DNA from: Chaunax sp. Z400
Taxonomy: Eukaryota; Chordata; Actinopteri; Lophiiformes; Chaunacidae
NCBI GenBank assembly: GCA_037577475.1
Contig: CM075193.1
Span: forward strand, 1,535,001-1,599,000
Direction of reading: 5' to 3'
Length of the DNA stretch: 64,000 bases
In this document: piece after piece, positions 46,471 through 57,650 of the stretch
Numbering within the stretch: the first letter of the stretch is position 1
How the letters are laid out: each line of letters starts with the position of its first letter
Notes under the pieces: model-generated
The model's input: only the letters and a program-made list of their open reading frames with translations
What the model was told of the DNA's origin: nothing
Databases searched by the model: none
Made by a program: the position numbers and the translations under genes

Positions 46471-47400
46471 CATGGCATAACACTTTACCCTCATTCACAG
46501 TTTGAACTCACTCACTTTAGAAGAAGGATAAAGGAAGCGATCTCATCCCATAGGTGGCAGAGGTATTCACCTGAAGCCTTGTCTTTACTTTAATTGGATT
46601 AGTTTTTATAAACATACCTTATTCACTTTTCACACCATCCAACATTTGAATGTAAATTATAGAAAGAGAAAAATCCTTGTAGGCACATGAGCAACTTTCA
46701 TAATACAATTACATTTTTATACCAAAATCTGTGTGATGTACTCCCAGCTATTTAGTAGTATTTAATGGTCTATGTGATACTTCAAGCCAATATTGAACAC
46801 ACAGGAATGCTACTAAGTTGTGCTCATCATCGGCTGTGATGCCTCACTTTGAGAGTTGTGTCTGTTCATTTTCTCATCCTCATTGTCTTCTGTGGCGCCA
46901 CCTATTGGTGTCAGTGGTACTGGTGACTGCTGGTCTTTCACTTTGAACACATCCCACTTCTCAGGAAGAACACCTTTGTTGAAGAGGACAGAAGCCAAGT
47001 AGGAGAACAGCAAGATGGCAGCAATGGCAGACAGCATGGAGATGGTCTTAACCGGAGAGTACTGGACATAGACGCCGTCCTCCAGAGTGCATCCTGGGAA
47101 GTGTATGACTGGTGCTAACCCTATTGTTGGGTCTCCACTGAGCAGTCTTAACACCGATCCCATCAACAAGCCCATAACAGCTCCATAACCATTGGAGATG
47201 TTGAAGAAGAGAGCACAGAGGAGTTGAGGGAAGATGATGGTGAAGCCCATTTCAGCACCAAGGAACCAAAATGTTAGGATGCTGTTTTTCAGGCTGGTGA
47301 GTGATGCACCAACCACGCCCACTACCAGCACAGAAGCACGGATCACCCACTGAATCTCTCTGTCTGATGCCTGAAGAAGAAAGGATAGAGGTAGATCAGG
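46190..47400. repeat. Segmental duplication block shared with 56480-57650
   Basis: Covers the 3' flank and all of exon 8 of copy 5. By eye it is almost identical to the corresponding block of copy 6. Similarity ends just upstream of exon 8, after AGGTAGATCAGGTAAACA. Confidence 0.85.
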
Positions 47401-50400
47401 TAAACAGCAGTTATGTTTCAAATGTATTAATGCGTATTTATTTCATTGATGATGATGTCATATCCAGGAATTCACATTATGAATATTATCACTGGCTATT
47501 TGAGTAACAGATTGACGATCCCCTCTATGGTCTATGTATGCATCAGTATGCACTTTGACCCTCAGGGAGAAGGTACAGCATGCCCAGGATGAGAACAAAA
47601 AGAGGCATCACATCCTTCGTCCCACGCAGCATTCAGCTGCTCAACAAGCTTTGAACAATTTTATTTGAAATTTGAATTGCACTTTAAATCTGCACTTTAT
47701 TATTTATTCACTGAGGATGCCTGATGATATTTTATTATGCTTTGTCTTATGTCATGTTCATGCTTTTATATTATTTTTTGTGTTCTGTATGCTCCCTGTG
47801 CAAAGCAAATTCCCCCTTAGGGCCAATAAAGGTTTCATTCATTCATTTATTCATCCAATGTAAAACTATGACAACAAAAACAGGATGATGTCCACCTTTT
47901 GGCGCTCATTGAAAACTGCCCATCATCTTATTTTGCAGTCATGTATCATCAATGTCCAAGCATACTCACATACTGTTTTTACAGACTGCTAGAACGCTTT
48001 GTCACAATTTTTGTCATATCAGCATGTATGAATCCTTAAGTTCTAGCTAAAAATGGGTTTTGAGGTCACATTTGTCTTTACCTTTGACCATAAAGAAATT
48101 CTGACAAGGTGTTCCAGAGATAGGGGATTCACAATAACAAGACAGAGAAGGACATAATGCCTCCAACCATTATTTAAAACAAGTATATTTTTTTTATACC
48201 TGAGGCCTCAGGATGTTCTTGTAAATGTTTGAGGTGAAGACAGAAGCTCCAGAAAGCATAAGAGAGTCAGCTGATGACATCACAGCAGCAGCCACACATC
48301 CAATACCGACAATGGAGATGAAGGGTGGGGTGAGGTGCTGCAGGGCAATAGGCAGAGCTAAAGCTGCTTCCCCACGTTCATATGGAGATGGAGAACCATA
48401 GGTGGTCTGGTTCCAGTCTGAGGAATAGACACAAAAGAAGGAAAGACTAAAAAATGGTCACATGATCTGTGTGAAGGACCTTCATTGTCATCATTTTGCT
48501 TTCAAGATTTCTCAGCATTTCATGTTATATGGTAGTTACAGGGTTGGATGAATTTTTGGATTGCAATGTATTGTAATACTTTGCTGCGTATTGTGATATG
48601 TATCGGAGTATATTGCAAAATTCATTAGGAGGACATGCTATATGTATTTACTATTTAGAATATTTTTATTTACTCTTTAGTTGTAAATCAACTCAACAGT
48701 AGCTGTGCATTCAAGAGAGTATGACAGCGGAAACATCATCAGAGGATATCGTACTGCTGTCAACACTAATACTGTTTCTGATCGCCTCCTCAGAAACTCT
48801 TCAAAATAATGTTTTCAACTGGTTTATGTAAACAAACTTAGACTTCAGACTTGTCATAACTTCTATCTTGGTCTCATCATACATTATATTATGAATTCAA
48901 TGGAGATTTGCAGAGGGTAAATGGTTTCCAAAGCAGGAGAACTCAACTAACATAGAACAGTTTAGAACTATCTCGCTGCTCACTGTCGAGGGCAAGACGT
49001 TTTTCAGTATTGCCCAACGACTGGCAGAGTACCTCCTGAAAAACCAGTACATCAACTCCTGTGTGCAGAAGGGGGGCATCCCAAGGGTTCCAGGATGCTT
49101 GGAGCACATTCATGTGGTAACACCATGGATCAGAGAAGAACGAGAAGGGAAAGGACCTGGCTGTACCATCTTAGTGATTCTTTTTGCCCTGGCCATTGGG
49201 CAGGAGGAAGTGGAAGGCACAGGAGGCAGTGGATCATACAGAATCTCGGCTGCACAATAGAGTGCTGGTGAAATACGTGGCAACTGGCTGAGCAGGACAA
49301 GACAGTATTCTGCAACCCATTGCAATAAAGTATAGGGCAAAGAGAAGTGGGATATGGTACAGAGGGAAGTGAGAGCCGGGGTCGAGGAGCTGCGAGCAAG
49401 CCAGATGGTGGGGTTGCAGCAGCTGGGCGCATGGACCTGAAGGGAGCAAGCAATAGACTGGAAGATCTCTTGGTCTGAGTTGTCGAAGATTTATCAGATT
49501 TATCATCCAGTTTGTGTACGACGTTCTGCCCAGCCCATCTAACCTCTTCTGTTGGGACAAGGTTGAAACACCAACATGTCCTTTGTGCCAAGGAAGAGGA
49601 ACACTGGAGCACATCTTCAGCTGCTTTCTAAAAGCACCAGCGGATGGTCCTTTTTCTGGTGCCATGACCAAAGTGCTGAAGGTAATTACTGAGTCCATCT
49701 GCAGCACCATCGACTGGTTCAAGCGTCTCTGACCAGCAAGACACGGAATCACATTCACGGAGCAGGAGAACATCCAAATCCCGAACCAAATGCCCAGGCA
49801 GCCCTCCTTGCAACAAAACATGACTGGCAGATGAGGATGGATCTGGGAAAATAACTCAAATTCCCTGAAGACACTGTGGAGACCGACCTTAGAACAGACA
49901 GGGTGCCATGGTGTTTGCCCATTGAAGTCGGGGGGGAAGGGCTTTGCAGGGAAGTCACTGCACTGGGCCTTCAGCCTCCTGGGCATTACTGGGGTACGCA
50001 AAAGAAACTCCCTTAGCAGAGCTTCAAAGGTTGCAGAGAAAGCTTCTAGATGGCTGTGGATCAGGAGGGACAGGCCGTGGTCTACAGATACTCGGACACA
50101 GGCTAGGAACTGATCACTTCCGGTCAGGTCGCCAGGGTGATGGGGTCTGAAGTTGAACGAACTGAAACCCCCGATGACCTCTGGTGCAATCACTGATGAT
50201 GTGTCCAAGTGTGTCACTAGATGTATCTACCAGAGAATTGTTTCCTGTTTGGTGTTACTTACTTTATAGTCAAGTTCACTGAGAATATCTCATAATTCAG
50301 CAGTAAATGATCCTGTAAGACCAAAGATAAACCTTGCAACTTTGTTTGATCCACAAAAGTATCTCATCAGTATAAATGTGTTTGATCCTTCAGTTGTTAC

Positions 50401-51813
50401 TGTGCTTTAAATCTCAAACAAAGGCTGACAAAGATTTTCAGGAAACTTACTAGTGGCACATCAACTGGGACATGCTCCTCGTGTATAATCCATTTTTCCT
50501 TCTTCTTCAGTTACAAATATCATGGTATATCATTAATTATTTCTTTGTGATTTATTGGATATCGCAGAATCACCTCTGTTTTAATGTATCCTTGTTGTGG
50601 AGATAATATTCTGATGTTATTTCCAGGTTTGGATCACGTGGCTGGGTTTTGTTGTGCTTACCTGTGGATGAAACAGCTGCCCCAAGCACTATGAGAGGTA
50701 TCCCAAATAAAAGTATGGCGAAAGCAGCAACTAAGCTTGTGATCTTGGCTGTTGCTGTGGAAGAAGCCGACAAGGTTCTCTGGTGGTAGATCTGATTTCC
50801 CAATAAGCCCAGAGCCTTAAAAGTAAACCAGTTAGTTGGTTAATTCATTCAATCGTGTGGCATGCACATCCACCTTAAACTTTACAACTACAGTCAGAGG
50901 ATAGTTAATCTCACCTTGGCATTTACAGACACAGCGTAACATAATAGCCTCTGCCTACAAACTGATCCAAAATCTTATGTTATACTTATATCACCATCTG
51001 AAGAGATCAATCAACACAAGCATTAATTGTATTGGATAGGGGTCATATTTGTCATTCCTTACGAAGAAAATAAACTCTTCCTTACCATGAATAAGAAGTC
51101 ATCAATCATTAGCCAAGTCTTTTTCAGATCCGGTTGACCAATCCAGGGAGCATGTAAGGTGTTGTTCATCAGCGTCTGACTGATGTCCAAGGTTGAAGGA
51201 TTCATCATAACAAAGGGAACACAGATGCACTGAGAGACAAAAAAATATCTAAATTATAAGCAGAACTTATAGGGCATCATTTGAAGTTTTTTGACATTTT
51301 GTATACGACTGTTTTCTTAAATCAAAAGACATTATCTGAAGTAAAAGTATAACAAACTCACCAAGCTAATGAATATGAGGACAACCTGTATAACATCTGT
51401 GTAGGCCACAGAGTAGAGACCTCCCATCAGTGTGTAGATAATGGCGACAACAGCAGAGATCCAGATGCACACAGAGAAGGGCAAATCCAGGACTACACTC
51501 ATGGTTCCTCCTGACAAATATATTGTATCAGTAAACTTTTTTAACCAGTTATTGCATGAATATTACCAGTTCATATATAGTATTGTACCTAAACCAGTAA
51601 GTGTTGCAGGTACCCAGGTCAAATCAATAAAAAGAGAAGCCAAGCTCATCACAGTTGTTATCACTTTTCCATACTTGATTTGGAAAGGGTCCAGCATCGT
51701 CACACAGTTTCTTTCTCTCATTGGTTTAGCAAAAAACAGGCCGCCTTCATTAAAAAAGGAGAGACCACATGACAATTAGAACACAAACTAACCAGTGATT
51801 TATCAGTAAATTC

Positions 51814-51857
<44 letters not shown>

Positions 51858-54800
51858 TATGTCAGGTTGTGAAGCATTAATAATTTATTACTGTTTACAA
51901 GAAAGTTACAGACTACTTCTGTTTAACTGTTAAACGATTGTCTCACTTTGGTTCTGCAGATAATGTAAAGTATACAGCATCCATATTGGAGGTCTATGAC
52001 AACAGTAGCAAATTATATTCTGTAAATATGGAGCCTGGCCATCACAAGGGAAGTGAATACAACTGACTAACTGCTGGCTGCAAACACATTCTGTCAACAC
52101 TAATGTGATGTATTAAGGTTTTATTATTGTCAAGTTATAGCCTAAGTCAGTATTATATACAGTAACTGTTTTTGTTTTTATGAATGTCAGGCTATATTTG
52201 TTTCGCTACACATTCAAACACACAATATCCGATCAGATGTCATTTTAAACTCTTACCAATAATAAAAGATGAGCTGTTTGAAATGAACATCATCATTGTC
52301 CATGTTAGTCCCATGGAGGGCGTGTACATCATCTCAACTGTGCCACAAATGACGGCTCCTCCGACCCACGTAGCTACAGGATAGATAAATATACAGCAAA
52401 ATATATATTAAATATAATTTTATTGCATTGTTTAATATAAATAATTATAAACAAATCAACCTCCACAATGACTTTTACCACAGTGAGCAAAATTTCTGTT
52501 GGCAAGAAATGAGCTGAAACCACCGAACGTTATTGTGGAAACAAAGAGGTGGCAGTCTCTGAACTCATACTTCATCTGTTAGACATCAACCTACAGATCA
52601 TCTGGCTGTAGTCCAGTTTCAGGAGAAGACATTGGAATGGACAGAAGGGTGTGGTTACTATAGGATAGGTTTGTAACTCAGCACCTATCTTCTTTAGAGT
52701 TTTTTTTTATTTTTGATTATAGACATTTTTTTCATCCCACATGGGGGAAAATTTTTCTCTGCATTTGACCCAACCCTGAGGAGCAGTGGGCAACCAAATT
52801 GGGGCTGGGGCTCGTACCATTGACCTTCTATTAAGTGGACAACCACTCTACCTCCTTAGCCATAGCCGGCCCCAAATTGGATGTTTCATCACTAATACCA
52901 GAATAAAGAGCACTGCAACAATGTAGTCTGGAGGAAATGAAAGCATGGATGACCTTCTCTAAGTCTGAGGATGAGAGGAATTACCTGATTCTGGTTAGTC
53001 GTCTCAGCTGAGAAAAGCAGGACTGAACTACTTTAGTCATCTGAACTTCAAAGGACAAATCAGAGTCACTCATCGCTCCTTGGTTTCAGGCCTCTTTCTT
53101 AACATTAATGGATAAGGCACCCAGACTAGCAGAGAGATTAAAAATGTTGCTAGTGCTGGGCCACAGGGGGTTGTTTAATAACTTCAGATTTGGAGTCATT
53201 TCGTCTCAGGAAATTTTTGGACCGTTTTTGATGATGACACACTTGACTGATGACATTTTTTTTAATGGCATTGAAGCAGGACATAATGCAGGATGCATCA
53301 GTGGTACCAGGCTTTAAACAGATGTATATTTAGGTGTCATCTGCGTAGTAATGAAAATCAGTACCATGGCTACACATGATTTGCTCTAGAGGTAGCGTAT
53401 ATATATAGGGAATAAAAAGGGACCCAAATTAGACCTTTTGTAGGACCCCAAAGAATAGAAGAAGAGGAAGTATCTCCAACAACCACATAGAAGGACCTGT
53501 TAAAATAAGAGATGAACCAATTCAAAGCCACATCACTGATGCTAACGGAGCTCTTCGGATGGCTGATTAAGATATCATGGTCTAGCATATCACAGGCTGA
53601 GCTGAGGTCAAGGAGAATTAAAATATAGTACTGGCCGCTGTTTGCTGCATTCTCAGTGCTGCGTTGAGAGCGGAAACTAGACTGAATCTTTTTAAAGATT
53701 TCGTTCTTGTTTAAAAAAGAAATTAGTTCCGTAGAGATGATCTCTTCTAAAATTTTCAATAAAAAGGGCAACTTAGAGATGGATCTAAAATTACTTAAAA
53801 CAGAGGGGAGTCGAGAAATACAGCTTTTAAAAACCATGTGGGAATGCAGTCTGAAGGGCAGGTGGATGACACAGACATTGCAACAGTGCATTCAAAGGTT
53901 GACAGAAAGATTTAACTTATGTGGGTTAATGTTGAGGGTGGGAAGGAATTTAAGTCATGCTCTCTTAGTTGGTTATAATCACAGGTGGGACTACCTGCTG
54001 GTCCCAGGGTCATCAGCTGGGAGCCATCCTTCATTGATGTTTCGCTCCTTCAAAGGTGGTGGAGCAGAGGCTGGGACATCTCCCTACTGGCCCCTGGAGC
54101 TGGCCTTAGGATCCTTTCTTTCCCCACAACTTATCCTTATTCTTACCCGTATTGAAATGCTGCCAAATGGCTACAATTTTGTTAGAAAAGTACTTTTAAG
54201 ATTCCTCACATTTGTCAGGGGTGGATTCAACTGGCTGGTTAGGCAGGGGACAAATCAGAGAGTTTAGTGATTTGAAAAGGATTCTGGGATTGTTACCCTG
54301 TTTAGCAATTATATCAGAAAACTATGTGTTTCTTGCTTCCTTGATTGTGCACTGATAAGAAGACATTAAAACTTTTACCATCTTTGTCCTTTTTCCATAT
54401 CCACCCTGCCTTCATCCATAACACAAAATAAACAAGAAACAAACAGCTCACAAGTGATCTTGCTTCCATATTTGTGCCAAAAACCTTCAATAATTAAGAC
54501 TAAACTATACATAAAGCCCAAGTTTTTGCATTATGAATAAAAACTTGTCTATTCCATTCGATAGTTAATCCAAAACATATATTAAGTACTTTTCATGAAA
54601 TGCATTGTGTCCTTTCTATTCTAAAATGGAGCCAGCTTTACCAGTCTGTTGAGTCTACTCTGTCAGAGACTGTCAAACTGCCATCTGACAGAGAGAGTCA
54701 GAGAGCAGCTTCGCTGTGGGAGGACCTTACTTCTATTGAGCTCTTAATTGAACTCAACTGGTTTTTGTTTGTGAAATGTTGTTTTCTTTCTCTCCATTCA

Positions 54801-55338
54801 GAGAACAAGATAAATAAGTAACAAACATCTCAAAAGTAATCTTCGTCACATATTTGCACCAACTTACAACCACTAATTAAACTAATATTTTATATCCAAT
54901 ATATGTTTAGGCTTTGGTGGGCTATTTAAATACGAGTTGTGTGCTGTGATGTCATCTTAATTTTACAGCTCATTGCAGACTTTGTTCTCACATATTTATA
55001 ATTATGTCCAGAGTAATGGCAATTTATTCAAAACATCATGCTCAAAAAGTGTCAAAAACAGTATTTGTAATCTTAGAAATCATTTCCTTGATAATCATGT
55101 GTTTATGGATTTCACACGTTTCCATTGTAGTTTTGTAAGCTGCGCTTTACGCACCTGTCATCGTGAAGATCCCCACCACCAAGTTAATGCTCCGGTTTCC
55201 CAGCAGGGCCATCTCCATTCCAGTGGCTGCACTTTCCCTCTGTTTCCTTTTGGACTTGAAAGAAGCCCAGATGCCGATTCCAAGGACCAGCAGGTAGAAA
55301 AATACCATCACTATCACTCCTGGGATGTTAACAGCCAT
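46813..55338 (-). CDS. slc5a7-like: SLC5A7-like (CHT1-like) sodium-coupled transporter, copy 5
   Basis: Minus-strand gene with eight exons, in coding order: 55155-55338, 52257-52373, 51589-51744, 51362-51510, 51086-51229, 50662-50815, 48200-48417, 46813-47370 (stop TAG). It joins in frame to 559 aa. The exon 1 donor is GTGCGT where the other copies have GTGAGG. Cage positions 64/94/144/257 are W/N/W/N: two aromatics are replaced by Asn, so the pocket is markedly more polar than in CHT1. The conserved SSAD motif, DWNQTTYG and the TPIGGATEDNEDE tail are present. Intron 6 holds a LINE relic in the opposite orientation and intron 1 a second LINE relic in the same orientation. It is paired with copy 6 by recent duplication. 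Confidence 0.9.
47570..47860 (+). mobile_element. LINE 3' end with ATTC tail
   Basis: Reads CCACGCAGCATTCAGCTGCT, then GCAAAGCAAATTCCCCCTTA, GGGCCAATAAAGG and a TTCATTCATTCATT tail, a standard fish LINE 3' terminus. It lies in intron 7 of copy 5, antisense to the gene. Confidence 0.65.
48890..50170 (+). mobile_element. Decayed LINE: reverse transcriptase start, zinc-knuckle and C-terminal region
   Basis: Plus-strand translation gives EQFRTISLLTVEGKTFFSIA, then AEYLLKNQYINSCVQKGGIP, then GCLEHIHVVTPWIREERE, an RT N-terminal region. After a large internal deletion comes VYDVLPSPSNLFCWDKVETP, then the Cys/His cluster CPLCQGRGTLEHIFSC, then a C-terminal piece (PIEVGGEGLCREVTALGL in a shifted frame). 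This layout fits site-specific-type LINEs with a C-terminal endonuclease, from memory. It is antisense to copy 5, inside intron 6. The 327-codon frame on the other strand is only its shadow. Confidence 0.8.
51818..51852. repeat. (TA)n microsatellite
   Basis: An uninterrupted TA run in intron 2 of copy 5. The homologous position in copy 6 lacks it, and the duplicated block ends just before it. Confidence 0.95.
52750..52870. repeat. Dispersed fish repeat fragment
   Basis: Contains TTTCTCTGCATTTGACCCAA, CCCTGAGGAGCAGTGGGCA and CTCTACCTCCTTAGCCATAG, a repeat common in fish. It is related to the end of 42370-42860 and lies in intron 1 of copy 5. Confidence 0.5.
53046..53900 (-). mobile_element. 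Decayed L2-like LINE reverse transcriptase
   Basis: The minus strand encodes SNFRSISKLPFLLKILEEII, then KIQSSFRSQRSTENAA, then ILILLDLSSACDMLDHDILI and a VSISDVALNWFISYF block. These are RT domains of L2/Jockey-type LINEs, with LDLSSACD corresponding to the usual LDL(S/T)AAFD catalytic block. The frame survives for 173 codons, but the key Phe is Cys and deletions are evident. It lies in intron 1 of copy 5, same orientation as the gene. Confidence 0.85.
54360..55150 (-). repeat. Intron-1 module shared by copies 5 and 6
   Basis: Sequence next to exon 1 of copy 5 matches 62660-63500 in copy 6, with the phrases ACAAAATAAACAAGAAACAA and ACATCTCAAAAGTAAT. Within each gene a related module appears twice. 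See the findings. Confidence 0.6.
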
Positions 55339-56019
55339 GATGGACTGGTTGACTGGCTTTGCAATTAGCTGATCTGTGAGTGACTGACTGGCAGTCAAAG
55401 GTGCAACAACATTCCAGAGGAAGACCTTGAAGGAAGTCAGTTCATTGTCAGTTAGTGAATTGGCAGGAGTCAGTTAATTGGCAAACCCTGATGAAGGCCA
55501 CAAGCCGAAAGGCGTTGGTCTAACAATTAAGATTTATTTATTAACAATTTAATAAATTTGTTCGTATACTGCAAGTGTTGCTGGAGTTTTTGCCTTTTGA
55601 CCTTTTCCCTTCTCCATGCGCCTTGTGAGTAGGTGAAGTTGTGCCAGAGACCCCTCTCTGTTTCTACAAGAGTCAGTTAATTTGCAGACCCAAAGCAGAC
55701 AGAAATGTTTCCAGTTCAAAAAGTTAAGATAATTGGGAAATGGGCTGGAACACATTCAGGGTAAGACAGGCAGCAGACTAGCCTGTGAGAAGACTTCAGA
55801 GCCAGAGCTTGTAGACACAACAGCAAGCTCGGTGAAGTAGGAGGCCAGGTATGCATGAAGAGGCCAATCTGAGGCACAGGCAAACAAGAGTTAAACTTAG
55901 TTCCAAAATAGCTGCACCATATCACGTAACCCAAAATGTGAGTTATTGGGGCGCAGATAGTGCAGTGGTTAGAGCGTGCGCAACACGTGCCAAGGCTATA
56001 GTCCTCTAGTGGTCTGCTC

Positions 56020-56285
56020 ACCATTCCCCACACCAGACTCTGTACCTTCAGTGTCTCAGCCCCTACCCTCTGGAACGCTCTCCCCGCTGCTATTCGAAAT
56101 GCTTCATCACTGGACTTGTTAAAAAAAAAACTCCTCAAACTCCACTTGTTCACCATCGCCTACAACCTCTCCTAACTTTGTCTCCCCTGCAGCTTTGCAT
56201 TTTTTTTCTATCTAACTATGTAAAGCATCCTTGGGTCTTGTGAAAGGCGCTATATAAATCCAACATATTATTATTATTATTTTTT
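56020..56285 (+). mobile_element. L2-like LINE 3' end with ATT tail
   Basis: Encodes pieces such as CTLWNALPAAIRNASSL-like residues (CCCTCTGGAACGCTCTCC), then TGTAAAGCATCCTTGGGTCT and GAAAGGCGCTATATAAATCC followed by (ATT)n. This is a typical truncated fish L2 3' end, located between copies 5 and 6. Confidence 0.75.
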
Positions 56286-56479
56286 ATAATTCGCTGATAT
56301 GATCAGATATATGTAATCAGGTGGATCAACCGGAAAGAAACGGAAAGGCCATGCCCAGCACACATTTACACATACTTGTACTTCATACATTTTGTATGAA
56401 AATTGGTAGGGAAATTGGCTGCGATGCAAGGGGGGCCCCAGCTAAAATCTTGCCTAGGGCACCAAATTGGTCAGGGCCA

Positions 56480-57650
56480 GCACTGAATATGGTCAACCTG
56501 CTAGTAGGAATGCATCAAAGTATGACATATTACATTTCCTGTTGCCACGAGGTGGCGCTATGAGCATGACTGAATTTATCTTTGTTTAAGTCTTCAGGCC
56601 AGCACTCTTATCCAACAGTTAAAATTTGGGGCAGGTTGGACTATGGATCCTCATGATGAAACATCGGACATTGGACAAAAGCTCAGGATGTTCATTTTAA
56701 AGTTTTATCAAGGTGTCATGGCATAACACTTTACCCTCATTCACAGTTTGAACTCACTCACTTTAGAAGAAGGATAAAGGAAGCGATCTCATCCCATAGG
56801 TGGCAGAGGTATTCACCTGAAGCCTTGTCTTTACTTTAATTGGATTAGTTTTTATAAACATACCTTATTCACTTTTCACACCATCCAACATTTGAATGTA
56901 AATTATAGAAAGAGAGAAATCCTTGTAGGCACATGAGCAACTTTCATAATACAATTACATTTTTATACCAAAATCTGTGTGATGTACTCCCAGCTATTTA
57001 GTAGTATTTAATGGTCTATGTGATACTTCAAGCCAATATTGAACACACAGGAATGCTACTAAGTTGTGCTCATCATCGGCTGTGATGCCTCACTTTGAGA
57101 GTTGTGTCTGTTCATTTTCTCATCCTCATTGTCTTCTGTGGCGCCACCTATTGGTGTCAGTGGTACTGGTGACTGCTGGTCTTTCACTTTGAACACATCC
57201 CACTTCTCAGGAAGAACACCTTTGTTGAAGAGGACAGAAGCCAAGTAGGAGAACAGCAAGATGGCAGCAATGGCAGACAGCATGGAGATGGTCTTAACCG
57301 GAGAGTACTGGACATAGACGCCGTCCTCCAGAGTGCATCCTGGGAAGTGTATGACTGGTGCTAACCCTATTGTTGGGTCTCCACTGAGCAGTCTTAACAC
57401 CGATCCCATCAACAAGCCCATAACAGCTCCATAACCATTGGAGATGTTGAAGAAGAGAGCACAGAGGAGTTGAGGGAAGATGATGGTGAAGGCGATTTCA
57501 GTACTAAGGAACCAAAATGTTAGGATGCTGTTTTTCAGGCTGGTGAGTGATGCACCAACCACGCCCACTACCAGCACAGAAGCACGGATCACCCACTGAA
57601 TCTCTCTGTCTGATGCCTGAAGAAGAAAGGATAGAGGTAGATCAGGTAAA
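56480..57650. repeat. Segmental duplication block shared with 46190-47400
   Basis: Nearly identical to the 3' flank and exon 8 of copy 5. It includes the GGTGGCGCTATGAC repeat fragment, with a small deletion near 56645. The exon itself differs at four bases only. Confidence 0.85.

Noticed and set aside
48540..48690. ATTGTAATACTTTG-type repeats in intron 6 of copies 5 and 6 as a regulatory element
   Set aside because: Probably a decayed, shared intronic repeat. There is no evidence beyond inheritance through duplication.
49234..50217. 327-codon open frame on the minus strand, the longest in the window
   Set aside because: It is antisense to a LINE relic whose plus-strand translation shows RT and Cys/His zinc-knuckle motifs. 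The minus-strand product has no recognisable similarity.
51441..51779. 112-codon frame identical at two places (also 61290-61628)
   Set aside because: It is the antisense of exons 3 and 4 of copies 5 and 6. It is identical only because the block is duplicated.
53707..54267. 186-codon plus-strand frame
   Set aside because: Largely antisense to the minus-strand LINE reverse transcriptase at 53046-53900. No independent protein similarity was seen.
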